This document shows positions 26,155 through 34,686 of a DNA stretch of 64,000 bases, piece after piece. Where the stretch lies: positions 434,001 through 498,000 of the forward strand of contig CAZXCU010000002.1 in assembly GCA_964639245.1 (NCBI GenBank), read 5' to 3'. The notes below the pieces were generated by a model that was given only the letters and a program-made list of their open reading frames with translations, searched no databases and was not told the origin of the DNA. How positions within the stretch are numbered: position 1 is the stretch's first letter; each line of letters begins with the position of its first letter. The DNA comes from SB15 sp964639245. Its GTDB lineage: Bacteria > Chloroflexota > Anaerolineae > Aggregatilineales > J027. The position numbers were made by a program, and so were the translations under genes.

Positions 26155-27507
26155 ATGAAAGGTGAAAAGGTGCTTTTACGTCAGCTTCCGAGTGTGGATT
26201 TCCTGCTGAGTCAGACCGAATTTTTAAGTGAATCCTTTGGGCGAGCTGCGGTGGTCAGCGCGATTCGTCAGGTATTGGCAGAGACTCGCCGTGCTGCTCA
26301 ACAGGGGCAGTTGGTTGAGCTGCCCGCTACCGAACAATTTTTGAAAAATATAGAACATGTTTTAAATGCACGGTTTCGCTGGTCGCTGCGTCCGGTCATC
26401 AATGCGACAGGGGTGATTCTGCATACCAATCTGGGACGTGCGCCCCTTGCCCAAGCGGCGGTGGACGCGATGGTTGCTGTGTCGCAGGACTATAGTTCGC
26501 TCGAATTTAATCTGGAGGATGGCAAACGGGGCAAACGCCAGCAGCATATTGAAGATGTAACCGCCGAAGTGTTGGGGGCAGAGGCGGCAATGGTGGTGAA
26601 TAATGCGGCGGCGGGGGTGCTGTTGACCTTGAGTGCGCTGGCACACGGGCGCGAAGTCATCATCAGTCGCGGGCAGTTGATTGAAATTGGCGGGGGATTC
26701 CGTATTCCTGAGGTGATGGCACAAAGCGGCGCAAAATTGGTGGAAGTTGGCACGACCAACCGCACCCGCGCTGCCGATTATCGCAACGCTATTACCGACC
26801 AAACGGCGCTACTCATGCGGGCGCACGCCTCCAATTTTAAAATGCTTGGTTTTACCGAAGAGATGCCGATTGCGGAATTGGCAGCGCTGGCACAGGCCCA
26901 TCATCTACGCTGTGTGGATGATTTGGGGAGTGGGGCGCTGCTGGATACCGCCCAGTTTGGCTTAACCCATGAACCAACCGTGCAGGAAAGCCTGACCGCC
27001 GATGTGGTGATTTTTAGCGGGGACAAATTGCTAGGGGGGCCACAAGCCGGAGTCATTGTCGGGAAAAAAGACACCTTGGACATCCTTAAAAAACATCCCC
27101 TTGCACGGGCGGTACGGGTAGACAAACTGACCACGGCGGCGCTGGTTGCGACGCTGGATATTTATCGACGCGGACGGGCGATTGAACAAATTCCTATCTG
27201 GCGCATGATTGCTAAACCGCTTGCCGAAATTCAACATGTGGCGGAAACATGGGCAGAACTGGTTCCCGGAGACGTGCTGGAAGGCCAATCCACCATTGGC
27301 GGGGGGAGTCTGCCGGGTGAAACACTCCCCACAATTTTATTTTCTCCGCATACTGATTCTCCCCAGAAATTACAAACTGCCCTGCGCCATTTTGACCCGC
27401 CCATCATTGCGCGGGTGAAGGACAACCGTCTGCTGCTTGACCCGCGGACTGTGTTTGAGGGGCAAATTTCAATCGTGTCGGCGGCGCTGCAACACACTTC
27501 CGGCTAA
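26155..27507 (+). CDS. selA: L-seryl-tRNA(Sec) selenium transferase
   Basis: A PLP enzyme converting Ser-tRNA(Sec) to Sec-tRNA(Sec) with selenophosphate, 450 residues from ATG 26155. The ATG lacks a ribosome site. A GTG at 26170 has AAAGG 7 bp upstream and fits homologues better, so the true protein may be 445 residues. Motifs include LRPVINATGVILHTNLGRAP at about 78-97, the region EAAMVVNNAAAGVLLTL, and the PLP lysine in IFSGDKLLGGPQAGVIVG. SelB and tRNA-Sec are encoded 2.4-4.3 kb downstream on the same strand. The 3' end overlaps the convergent beta-propeller gene by 39 bp. Confidence 0.95.
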   Translation: MKGEKVLLRQLPSVDFLLSQTEFLSESFGRAAVVSAIRQVLAETRRAAQQGQLVELPATEQFLKNIEHVLNARFRWSLRPVINATGVILHTNLGRAPLAQAAVDAMVAVSQDYSSLEFNLEDGKRGKRQQHIEDVTAEVLGAEAAMVVNNAAAGVLLTLSALAHGREVIISRGQLIEIGGGFRIPEVMAQSGAKLVEVGTTNRTRAADYRNAITDQTALLMRAHASNFKMLGFTEEMPIAELAALAQAHHLRCVDDLGSGALLDTAQFGLTHEPTVQESLTADVVIFSGDKLLGGPQAGVIVGKKDTLDILKKHPLARAVRVDKLTTAALVATLDIYRRGRAIEQIPIWRMIAKPLAEIQHVAETWAELVPGDVLEGQSTIGGGSLPGETLPTILFSPHTDSPQKLQTALRHFDPPIIARVKDNRLLLDPRTVFEGQISIVSAALQHTSG

Positions 27508-28815
27508 CATAATGGCAATGACGGGCGGGAGTGTCCATGCGGCATGAAAATTTTTATCCAGTGTGGGCGACCACCCATAAAAATAATACGGTTCGTGGGT
27601 CAACAGGGTTTGGTCGTTGCCATCCGCGCTAATCTGGTACATCGAAAAGACACGGTTATTTTGACTGGCTGCCAGAAACTCGGTCACAATGCCCGTTTCT
27701 TGGTTGGGAATCCATGCGATAAACCCTTCTGACTTGCTGCGCGGAGTTAAGCGTTGAAAGGTGCGTTTTTCCATCTCCAGCACGAATAAACTGCGAACTT
27801 CATATTGATAGGCGCTGAACCAGACAAAATTGCCCTGCCATCCTGCGAAGGAAAAGAGCGTCGCATTGTCGGTTAATTCAAGGAGTGCGGTGAGTCTGCC
27901 ATCTTCCAATATCATCAGGGTTTCGTACCCGCACCAGAACAGCAATTTTTCGTCCATAGCAGCTTGAAAATTCAGCAAGCCACACGCGGAGATGTCCGCA
28001 AGGGGCGTGACTTCGCCCGAATCCATGTGTAGTTGATACAACCAGCCATCGTCCGATGAAAAATACACATTTTCATGATGCACCGTATGAAAGTGGTCAA
28101 ATTGAGAATCACCCAATGCAGGGAGCTTGAGCCGATTTTGCACATTCAACCGATACAATTTATGAGTTGTTTCAGTATATGCCGTATAAATTACCCATTC
28201 ATTGTTAGGGGAAAGCGCCTTAAACGACCCGGCTTTCAAATTCCCTACCAGATAATCGGCGCGGTTGGTCGCCAAATCCACGCGGTAAAAGGCCTCAATC
28301 CCCCGATTCAACGTGGAAAAAATCACCCATTCTTCGTTTGCCGACCATGCCAGTACATGATTCAAATTGGGCAGCAGCGACAGGCGAGTAAGGTCTGTGC
28401 CATCAGGTCGTACTCGGTAAAAAATGCGGTCTAAGCTGGGGGGAAAGGCATAAAAAACCAGCCATGTTTGGCTTGGCGACCACCCATAAAAATAGGTTGA
28501 ATCAGCTAAATTTTCGAGACTCAGGGCGCGGTGTCCATTCAGCCGTTTGCGGGCGAGATGCTGCGTTTGTTGGTCGGTTTCGGAAAAAAGAATCCACTGC
28601 CCATCCGGTGACCAATCAAAAAAACGGTAGGCATGATCCCCTTCGGCAATGGTTAAATGGTCTTCACTGGGCAAATGCACGGCATGAATATCCAGCGTTC
28701 CGGTTTCAGACACCATCATCAAAGACAGGGGCGGGCGGGGGGAGAGCAGGAGCAAGGCCGTCAGAATCAGCAACGTTAGGCCAGACAGGAAAAAGAAGCA
28801 GGGTGGCAGTTTCAT
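27469..28815 (-). CDS. Membrane-anchored TolB/WD40-like beta-propeller protein
   Basis: A 448-residue protein. A signal anchor (about 5-25, LTLLILTALLLLSP) is followed by six or so repeats with the signature FDWSPDGQWILFSE, YGWSPSQTWLVFYA, LAWSANEEWVIFST and similar. These are typical of TolB-like propellers. A hydrophobic segment, WTLPPVIAIMLAGSVL, and a basic tail close the protein. Propellers of this kind sit outside the cytoplasmic membrane and bind proteins or peptides. No specific role can be given. It lies between selA and a membrane gene but on the opposite strand. Confidence 0.75.
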   Translation of the reverse strand: MKLPPCFFFLSGLTLLILTALLLLSPRPPLSLMMVSETGTLDIHAVHLPSEDHLTIAEGDHAYRFFDWSPDGQWILFSETDQQTQHLARKRLNGHRALSLENLADSTYFYGWSPSQTWLVFYAFPPSLDRIFYRVRPDGTDLTRLSLLPNLNHVLAWSANEEWVIFSTLNRGIEAFYRVDLATNRADYLVGNLKAGSFKALSPNNEWVIYTAYTETTHKLYRLNVQNRLKLPALGDSQFDHFHTVHHENVYFSSDDGWLYQLHMDSGEVTPLADISACGLLNFQAAMDEKLLFWCGYETLMILEDGRLTALLELTDNATLFSFAGWQGNFVWFSAYQYEVRSLFVLEMEKRTFQRLTPRSKSEGFIAWIPNQETGIVTEFLAASQNNRVFSMYQISADGNDQTLLTHEPYYFYGWSPTLDKNFHAAWTLPPVIAIMLAGSVLQRRRHD

Positions 28816-28878
28816 AGAGTAATTTTATAGGCGTTGCCCCGAATCTTGCTAATATCTAGCAGATGAAAGGAAAGCGAT

Positions 28879-29736
28879 GTGAATCGTTCTGTGAAAACTT
28901 TGAATTTGCATGATGTTACTGCGCTGGGTAGACCGCTGGATTTTCGTTACCCCTCGAATATTTTTGCGGCGGGGATGAGTGTGGTTGGGGGCATGGTCGG
29001 GGGGCTGTTGGCACTGTCAGACAACCGCGAGGGCTTCGGGGTGGTCTATTTTGCGCTGGTTGCCAGTTTGAGTGTGTTTGTGGCGTGGGCGCTGACACGC
29101 GAACTTGACCCCGATTACCCGGCTTCGGCAGGCGTGGCTTCTGGGGTTGCGTTGGCGGGAATAATCCTCTGGCAGCCGGAACCGAATCTCATCGGATTGT
29201 ATTTGATGTTGGTGTTGTTGCGCGGGCTGATACGCACCGTGGGGATTCCCTTGCGCTTCGGGGATATGGTGCTATTGGTGTTCGGGGCGGGGGTGGTTGC
29301 CATGACCAATGCGTGGATTCTGGGATTGGTGGTGGCGGCAGGACTCATTCTGGATAGCCAATTGCCTGCCCCCAACAAAATCGCCCAGAGTTTTGGCGGG
29401 GCAGCGATTCTGGTGACATTGGTCATTGCGGTTCTCATGCAAGATTTTAGCCAGCGATTGGCGGGCAATCCGGCGACCTTGGTGTTGTTGCTGGGTGTAA
29501 GCGGGTTTTATTATTGGGCGATTCGCACCGCCGCTTCCCCTATTTCGATGGGGGACATAAGCGGGCAGCCCTTAGTGGCTTCGCGGTTGAAGTCTGCTCA
29601 ATTACTTGCTTTGGTTGGGGTATGGATGGAAGTTTTGTGGACAGGGGGCGAAGATGGGATGCAAACCTTGCTTGCGCTGTGGAGTGCCTTTGCCGCGATT
29701 GGGATTTTTGCTGCTTATCGACGGGTAAAGCACTGA
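28879..29736 (+). CDS. Multi-pass membrane protein, unknown function
   Basis: A 285-residue protein with about eight hydrophobic helices (for example VVGGMVGGLLALSD, LYLMLVLLRGLIRTVGIPL, WILGLVVAAGLILD, ILVTLVIAVLM). The start is GTG 28879 with AAAGGAAA upstream. I do not recognise a family. Its position between selA and selB on the same strand could reflect co-transcription, but a hairpin with a T-run follows it before selB. No selenium-related motif is seen. Confidence 0.7.
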   Translation: MNRSVKTLNLHDVTALGRPLDFRYPSNIFAAGMSVVGGMVGGLLALSDNREGFGVVYFALVASLSVFVAWALTRELDPDYPASAGVASGVALAGIILWQPEPNLIGLYLMLVLLRGLIRTVGIPLRFGDMVLLVFGAGVVAMTNAWILGLVVAAGLILDSQLPAPNKIAQSFGGAAILVTLVIAVLMQDFSQRLAGNPATLVLLLGVSGFYYWAIRTAASPISMGDISGQPLVASRLKSAQLLALVGVWMEVLWTGGEDGMQTLLALWSAFAAIGIFAAYRRVKH

Positions 29737-29834
29737 AAGATAAGCCGAACTCGCCGGCTTGGGTCGAATAAAATGCAGAAACAAGGATGTTACGGAGGGT
29801 GATTGATGAACATTGCCGCACGCATTTAATCCCT

Positions 29835-29865
29835 TGCCAGAGCAACAATCCTCTGGCATTTTATT
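29835..29865 (+). terminator. Hairpin with T-tract before selB
   Basis: The stem TGCCAGAG (29835-29842) / CTCTGGCA (29851-29858) is followed by TTTTATT. It probably ends the upstream membrane-protein transcript. A 7-codon frame (MNIAARI) with a strong GGAGG site ends just before the hairpin, so attenuation cannot be excluded. Confidence 0.6.
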
Positions 29866-29898
29866 CACGGTACAATCAAAGAAAAGGCGAGCGAAGTT

Positions 29899-31746
29899 AT
29901 GCGTGTGATTTGTACCGCCGGACATGTGGATCACGGCAAATCGACCCTTGTGCAGGCGATTTCAGGCATCAATCCTGACCGTTTGCGTGAAGAGCAAGAA
30001 CGCGAAATGACCATTGATTTGGGGTTTGCGTGGGTGACGCTGCCTGACGGTGAAACGGTTGGCATTGTGGATGTTCCCGGTCATGAAGATTTCATTGAAA
30101 ATATGCTGGCAGGGATGGGGGGATTGGACGCGGTGCTGCTGATTGTGGCGGCGGATGAAGGAGTCATGCCGCAAACCCGCGAACATGTGGCTATTCTGCA
30201 ATTGATGGGGATGTCGCAAGGGGTGGTTGCGCTCACCAAACTAGATGCCGCTGAATCCGATGAATGGGTGGAGGTAGTCGAGCTGGAAGTGTTGGAACTG
30301 CTGGCTGGCACATCCCTAGAACACTTACCGGTTGTGCGTGTTTCTGCCCATACCGGGCAAGGACTTGATCAATTATTAATGACTCTCGCGCAAATTCTGC
30401 AACAACAACCACCCCACCTAGACAACCACGAACCTGTTTTGCCTGTTGATCGCGTGTTCACCATGAGCGGATTCGGGACTGTTGTGACAGGCACGCTCAC
30501 GGGCGGTTCATTGCAAGTAGGGCAAAAAGTCATTATTCAGCCAGAAGGCATCGAAGCACGGATTCGCGGGTTACAATCGCATGAACACGCGGTTGAAAAA
30601 GCCTACCCCGGTAGCCGTGTTGCTATCAATCTTTCTGGTATTGTCAAAACCAATGTCAAACGCGGTGATGTCATCACGATTGAGGATTTGATTCACCCCA
30701 CCTTGTTATTCGATGCCGTTTTTGACCACCTCGCCTCTGCTACGCGCCCTCTCAAACATCATGCCGAAGTTAAAATTTTTGTTGGCCCGTCGGAGTCTTT
30801 GGCGACAGTACGTTTATTAGAGAACGATGTGTTAAAACCGGGGCAATCTGGCGCGGTGCAGTTTCAACTCAAAAATGAACTGCCAATTCAAATCGGACAG
30901 CGTTTTGTGGTACGGATTCCTTCGCCTCCAGAAACCATCGGGGGAGGGCGGGTGCTGGATACTGCGCCCGGACGCAAATGGAAACGCCATGATGCTGATG
31001 TCCTAGAACGCTTTGAGGTGCTGGCGCACGGCAGCCCCGCCGCAAAATTGGCCTATGAACTCAAACGTTTGCGCGTTCCACAACCCCTTGAAAAATTTGA
31101 CGCTTCTCTGGTCGCGCAAGCCAAAGCGAAATATGGTCTGTATGAAATTGAAGGACGGTTAGCCCACCCCGAAGCGATTCGTTTACTGGGCGAAAAAGCC
31201 GTGCGGATTCTGGAAGTATTTCATGCTGAAAATCCCCTGCTGGTCGGGATGGACTCGGTTGAACTGCTGCGGCGTTTGCAGGTTGAGGATGAGCAGGTGC
31301 TGAAGGCGCTGGCGGCTCAACACATTCTTGAGCTTGGGCGATGGGTCAAACTGCCGGGTCAGGGGACGAGTTTTACGCGGGCGCAAAAAATCGCCGTGAA
31401 TGAACTTCTTACCGAATGTGACCAAGCCCTCTATGCGCCGCCTTCGTACAAGGATGCCGCTAAAAAGGTGGGGGAGGATGTGTTAAAGGCCCTGCTCGCC
31501 CAGCAGGAATTGATTTTTTTGCGCCCCGATGTGCTGCTGCGTCCGGTGGCCTATCGCGCTATGCTAGCTTATGCGCGGGAGCAATTAGAAAACGGCGCAA
31601 GTTTAACGGTGGCCTCGCTGCGTGACCATTTTGATACCTCGCGGCGGGTAGCCCTCCCATTTTTGGATTTTTTGGAGGCCAAGCAAATCACCCAGCGCAT
31701 GGAAGATAAACATTTCCTCAAAAATCCTCATTGGGATACGCTATAA
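29899..31746 (+). CDS. selB: Selenocysteine-specific elongation factor
   Basis: A 615-residue GTPase that delivers Sec-tRNA to UGA codons. The G-domain shows GHVDHGKSTLVQAISGINPD (G1), DVPGHEDFIENMLAGMGGLD (G3) and TKLDAAESDEW (G4). The switch region MTIDLGFAWVTLPDG is characteristic of SelB. Beta-barrel domains II-III follow. The C-terminal ~270 residues are winged-helix repeats (for example LTVASLRDHFDTSRRVALPF) that in E. coli bind the SECIS hairpin. The length is typical. The tRNA-Sec gene starts 9 bp after the stop. Confidence 0.96.
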   Translation: MRVICTAGHVDHGKSTLVQAISGINPDRLREEQEREMTIDLGFAWVTLPDGETVGIVDVPGHEDFIENMLAGMGGLDAVLLIVAADEGVMPQTREHVAILQLMGMSQGVVALTKLDAAESDEWVEVVELEVLELLAGTSLEHLPVVRVSAHTGQGLDQLLMTLAQILQQQPPHLDNHEPVLPVDRVFTMSGFGTVVTGTLTGGSLQVGQKVIIQPEGIEARIRGLQSHEHAVEKAYPGSRVAINLSGIVKTNVKRGDVITIEDLIHPTLLFDAVFDHLASATRPLKHHAEVKIFVGPSESLATVRLLENDVLKPGQSGAVQFQLKNELPIQIGQRFVVRIPSPPETIGGGRVLDTAPGRKWKRHDADVLERFEVLAHGSPAAKLAYELKRLRVPQPLEKFDASLVAQAKAKYGLYEIEGRLAHPEAIRLLGEKAVRILEVFHAENPLLVGMDSVELLRRLQVEDEQVLKALAAQHILELGRWVKLPGQGTSFTRAQKIAVNELLTECDQALYAPPSYKDAAKKVGEDVLKALLAQQELIFLRPDVLLRPVAYRAMLAYAREQLENGASLTVASLRDHFDTSRRVALPFLDFLEAKQITQRMEDKHFLKNPHWDTL

Positions 31747-31754
31747 TAGCGCAT

Positions 31755-31850
31755 GGGAGTGCATAAGTCCCGGTGGGCTTCTCAGTCTTCAAAACTGGTG
31801 GCGCGCCGTGCAGAGCGGTGCGTGGTGGGTTCGACTCCCATGCGCTCCCG
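31755..31850 (+). tRNA. selC: Selenocysteine tRNA (anticodon UCA)
   Basis: A 96-nt tRNA with the hallmarks of bacterial tRNA-Sec. The acceptor stem has 8 bp (GGGAGTGC 31755-31762 with GCGCTCCC 31842-31849) and discriminator G31850. The D-stem has 6 bp (AAGTCC/GGGCTT) with a 4-nt loop. The anticodon stem is TCAGT/ACTGG and the loop CTTCAAA holds TCA at 31789-31791. A long GC-rich variable arm and a T-arm TGGG-TTCGACT-CCCA follow. CCA is not encoded. A run of six T follows immediately and may end transcription. It is adjacent to selB. Confidence 0.96.
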
Positions 31851-31869
31851 TTTTTTAGTGAGGGCAACG

Positions 31870-32226
31870 ATGGCTGAAATCAATTACCATGACCGTTATT
31901 TCAAATTACTCCAGTCCACTGCCAGCGCACAAGCGAATCCGGTCATTTTTCACTATCGGCAGCAGGGCGAAATTGTCTGGGGAACGTATGAAAATGGCTC
32001 GGTGAAAATGGGAACTTTTCTGGCAACTGTTTCATCGGAGGGGCATCTGGATTTACATTTTCAGCACCTCGACCAAGCGGGCAACCTAATAAAAGGGCAA
32101 AGTCACTCACGTTTAATGATTTTACCGGATGGACGCTATTGCCTGGATGAATGCTTCCAAGTTTTTCATGCAGATGGCACTGTTTCAGAGGGACATTCGG
32201 TGGTTGAGGAAATCGTCAACAGTTAA
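31870..32226 (+). CDS. Conserved small protein of unknown function
   Basis: A 118-residue protein counted from ATG 31870 with GAGGG 8 bp upstream; the longer frame reads backward through the tRNA gene and is rejected. It consists of alternating strands (IFHYRQQGEIVWGTYENGSV, GTFLATVSSEGHLDLHFQH, LPDGRYCLDECFQVF). I recognise this as a widespread small family often mislabelled N-acetylglutamate synthase; no acetyltransferase motif is present. Function unknown. Confidence 0.7.
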   Translation: MAEINYHDRYFKLLQSTASAQANPVIFHYRQQGEIVWGTYENGSVKMGTFLATVSSEGHLDLHFQHLDQAGNLIKGQSHSRLMILPDGRYCLDECFQVFHADGTVSEGHSVVEEIVNS

Positions 32227-32284
32227 TTTTTGGTATAAATTTTCTAGCATTTTAGAAATATTAATCATAAATCTTTACTTTCTT

Positions 32285-32311
32285 GATGGTTTCACGTAAG
32301 ATGAAACTATC
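32285..32311. promoter_or_regulatory. Inverted repeat upstream of the 131-residue protein gene
   Basis: GATGGTTTCA (32285-32294) and TGAAACTATC (32302-32311) form a 10-bp inverted repeat (one G-T) with a 7-nt centre, 28 bp before the ATG at 32339. It is a plausible operator or 5' UTR hairpin. No T-run follows. Confidence 0.45.
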
Positions 32312-32338
32312 AGGAAATACAGTAATGAGTGGAATACA

Positions 32339-32734
32339 ATGCCGATAACCAGCTCATGGTATCTCGAACCACGCATCATGTTGCAAGTTTACGAAGGGGA
32401 TATTTCACTAGAGGAAATTCAAGCCTCTGTCGTAGATATGGAAGCGGTTTTTGCCGCACATACTCAGAAGATCTATACCATGATTGATTTTACAAAGGCG
32501 GGCAGAATGCCGACTGATATTCGCGCCCTGACACGTTTAGCCCGTCCAAGTGCATTTGCCTCAGTCGGGGAAATGTACAATTTTGGGCTTGATCCAGTGA
32601 GCCGGATTATCTCGACTTCGATTTCGAGAATCGCCAATATTCCGATTGTCTATGTCACCACAATGGCGGATGCCCTCAAACGCATCCGTGAAAAAGATGC
32701 CGAAGTTGCCTATTTGCTTGACCAACAAAACTAA
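32339..32734 (+). CDS. Unknown small soluble protein
   Basis: A 131-residue protein that I do not recognise. It starts PITSSWYLEPRIMLQVYEGD and continues ISLEEIQASVVDMEAVFAAH, then a beta strand IYTMIDFTKAGRMP. The strand-helix alternation (DF, then IPIVYVTTMADALKRIREKD) resembles STAS/SpoIIAA-like folds, which would fit a regulatory or anti-sigma-antagonist role. That comparison is a visual impression only. It is convergent with the dipeptide permease gene with no gap. Confidence 0.55.
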   Translation: MPITSSWYLEPRIMLQVYEGDISLEEIQASVVDMEAVFAAHTQKIYTMIDFTKAGRMPTDIRALTRLARPSAFASVGEMYNFGLDPVSRIISTSISRIANIPIVYVTTMADALKRIREKDAEVAYLLDQQN

Positions 32735-33616
32735 CTAACGTTTGGCGATTCGCGGGTCGAAGATGTCGCGCAGCCCGTCTCCGATGAAGTTCAGCGCCAT
32801 CACCAGACTCGCAATTGCCAAGCCCGGAAACAACCACATCCACCACTGGTCAAAAAAGTCGATCCCTAAAGACACCATCCGTCCCCATTCAGGGGAGGTG
32901 GGTTCGGGGCCAAGCCCTAGAAAACTTAACCCGGCGAAGGTGATAATCACAATCCCGATGTCCAGCGTCATAAAAACGACGGTTGCGCCGAGCGAATTGG
33001 GCAAAATGCTCTGAAACAAAATATAAAAATGGCCTGCGCCGATGCTATGGGCAGCTTCGATAAATTCCTTACTCTTCACCTCAATGACTGTGCCGCGCAT
33101 AATGCGTGCATAACTCGGCCATGCCACAATCACCAGCGTTAGCACCAGATTCCGCAAACTTGGCCCCAAGGCGGCAGCCACCGCCATCGCCAAAATGATG
33201 AGGGGAAACGCCATGAACAATTCGGTCACGCGCATGATGACTTCATCCCAGAAACCACCAATATAGCCCGCCAACGCCCCGATGAGGCTACCGACAATGG
33301 CGGTTAAAATCACGGCGATGATGCTGGCCGGCATGGTGATGCGTGCGCCCCACAGCACACGGCTGAAAATGTCACGGCCTAATTCATCTGTGCCGAAATA
33401 ATGGGTATCATTCGGTGCTTGCAGCCGATTCAAGACATTCTGCTCAAGCGGTTCGTATGGCACAACTGTTGGGCCGATGAGCGCGATCACGCCCCAAACC
33501 ACGACCACCACCAACCCCAAGACAACCAGTGGATTGGTACGCAGGTTGTACCAGAACTTATTCTGGCGTTTAGCTGGCGCGGATGCGCGGGTCAAGGAGA
33601 TAGTAGAGGATGTCAA
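32735..33616 (-). CDS. dppC: ABC transporter permease, dipeptide/oligopeptide type (DppC/OppC)
   Basis: A 293-residue inner-membrane permease with the N-terminal OppC segment (NLRTNPLVVLGLVVVVVWGV), a GTDELGRDIFSRVLWGARIT motif unique to DppC/OppC proteins, and the EAA loop around KEFIEAAHSIGAGHFYILFQ. The start is weak: TTG 33616 overlaps dppB by 47 bp, and another TTG lies at 33595. Together with DppB and the binding protein it imports peptides or related solutes. No ATPase gene is in this cluster. Confidence 0.9.
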   Translation of the reverse strand: MTSSTISLTRASAPAKRQNKFWYNLRTNPLVVLGLVVVVVWGVIALIGPTVVPYEPLEQNVLNRLQAPNDTHYFGTDELGRDIFSRVLWGARITMPASIIAVILTAIVGSLIGALAGYIGGFWDEVIMRVTELFMAFPLIILAMAVAAALGPSLRNLVLTLVIVAWPSYARIMRGTVIEVKSKEFIEAAHSIGAGHFYILFQSILPNSLGATVVFMTLDIGIVIITFAGLSFLGLGPEPTSPEWGRMVSLGIDFFDQWWMWLFPGLAIASLVMALNFIGDGLRDIFDPRIAKR

Positions 33617-34589
33617 CGAGAAAATTCACTCCTACATAAATAAGCGCTACCACCAAACTGACCCCCATAATGGCAGGAAAATCTTGGGATGTTGTGGCAC
33701 GGAAGGCGTAATTGCCCAAGCCCGGCCAAGCATAGATGCGCTCGATTAAAATTGACCCCGCCAGCAAATTTCCAAAGGATAAGCCAATGATCGTGATGAC
33801 GGGGATCATGGCATTTGACAGCGCATGACGGAAAACCACTTGATATTCGCGTACCCCTTTGGCGCGGGCGGTACGCACGTAATCTAAACCTAAAACTTCG
33901 AGCAGGGAGGAGCGTGTGATACGGGCGATAATACCCATTGGATAACTTGCCAAAACAAAACTTGGCAATATCATATGTGAGAGTGCGTTACGGAACAACG
34001 CCCAATCGCCAGCCAGCAGACTGTCCACTGTAAATAGGCCAGTCCTGTGGGGTGGGTCATCCAGAATAAAATCGAGTCGCCCCGGCCCCGCAACCCACCC
34101 CCATTTGGCATGAACCACACTCAAGGCAATCAGCGCCAGCAGATACACTGGAAAACTCACCCCGAACAATGCCAAAAAACGTACCAAATAGTCTGCCGGA
34201 CGGTTGCGCCACACTGCCGAAATTACACCGAACAAAATGCCGAAAAAAACACTCAAAATAATGGCTGCAATGGCAAGTTCAATGGTGGCGGGCAAAAATT
34301 TACGGATGTCATCGGCAACTGGCTGGCGGGTTTTAATCGAAGTTCCCATATCGCCCTGCACCAGATTTTCTAAATAGGTCAGGTATTGGATATGGACGGG
34401 TTCGTCCAAGCCCCATTTTTCCCTGAACGCGGCAATCACTTCTTCATCATTGAGTGCGTTTTGGGGCAAATTGGCGTTGATGGGGTCAGCGGGAATCAAA
34501 TTAGCGATGGCAAACGAGGCTAAAGTGATGCCAACCAGCAGGGGAATCACAAACAGCAAGCGGCGTATCAGATAAATGTGAAAAGCCAT
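33570..34589 (-). CDS. dppB: ABC transporter permease, dipeptide/oligopeptide type (DppB/OppB)
   Basis: A 339-residue permease with six helices. It begins FHIYLIRRLLFVIPLLVGIT, then has DEPVHIQYLTYLENLVQGDMGTS cut to its conserved end LVQGDMGTSI. The EAA loop is LGLDYVRTARAKGVREYQVVF, and LLAGSILIERIYAWPGLGNY near the end is diagnostic of DppB. It lies 97 bp downstream of the binding-protein gene, the gap being filled by a palindromic repeat. Confidence 0.93.
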   Translation of the reverse strand: MAFHIYLIRRLLFVIPLLVGITLASFAIANLIPADPINANLPQNALNDEEVIAAFREKWGLDEPVHIQYLTYLENLVQGDMGTSIKTRQPVADDIRKFLPATIELAIAAIILSVFFGILFGVISAVWRNRPADYLVRFLALFGVSFPVYLLALIALSVVHAKWGWVAGPGRLDFILDDPPHRTGLFTVDSLLAGDWALFRNALSHMILPSFVLASYPMGIIARITRSSLLEVLGLDYVRTARAKGVREYQVVFRHALSNAMIPVITIIGLSFGNLLAGSILIERIYAWPGLGNYAFRATTSQDFPAIMGVSLVVALIYVGVNFLVDILYYLLDPRIRAS

Positions 34590-34596
34590 GATTTTG

Positions 34597-34682
34597 AAAA
34601 CCCCACCCTCAACCCCTTCCCGTGTATAAGGGAGGGAAGTTTTCCCCTCTCCACCTGTGGGGAGGGGTTAGGGGTGGGGTTA
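34597..34682. repeat. G/C-rich palindromic repeat between dppA and dppB
   Basis: The outer arms AAAACCCCACCCTCAACCCC / GGGGTTAGGGGTGGGGTT enclose two inner hairpins, CTTCCC...GGGAGG and CCCCTCTCC-ACCTG-TGGGGAGGGG. It has the same organisation as the copies at 20514 and 45889. It could stabilise the dppA transcript relative to the permeases. Confidence 0.75.
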
Positions 34683-34686
34683 GCCC

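Noticed and set aside
31753..31869. N-terminal extension of the 118-residue protein
   Set aside because: The extension translates the tRNA-Sec gene; ATG 31870 has its own ribosome site.
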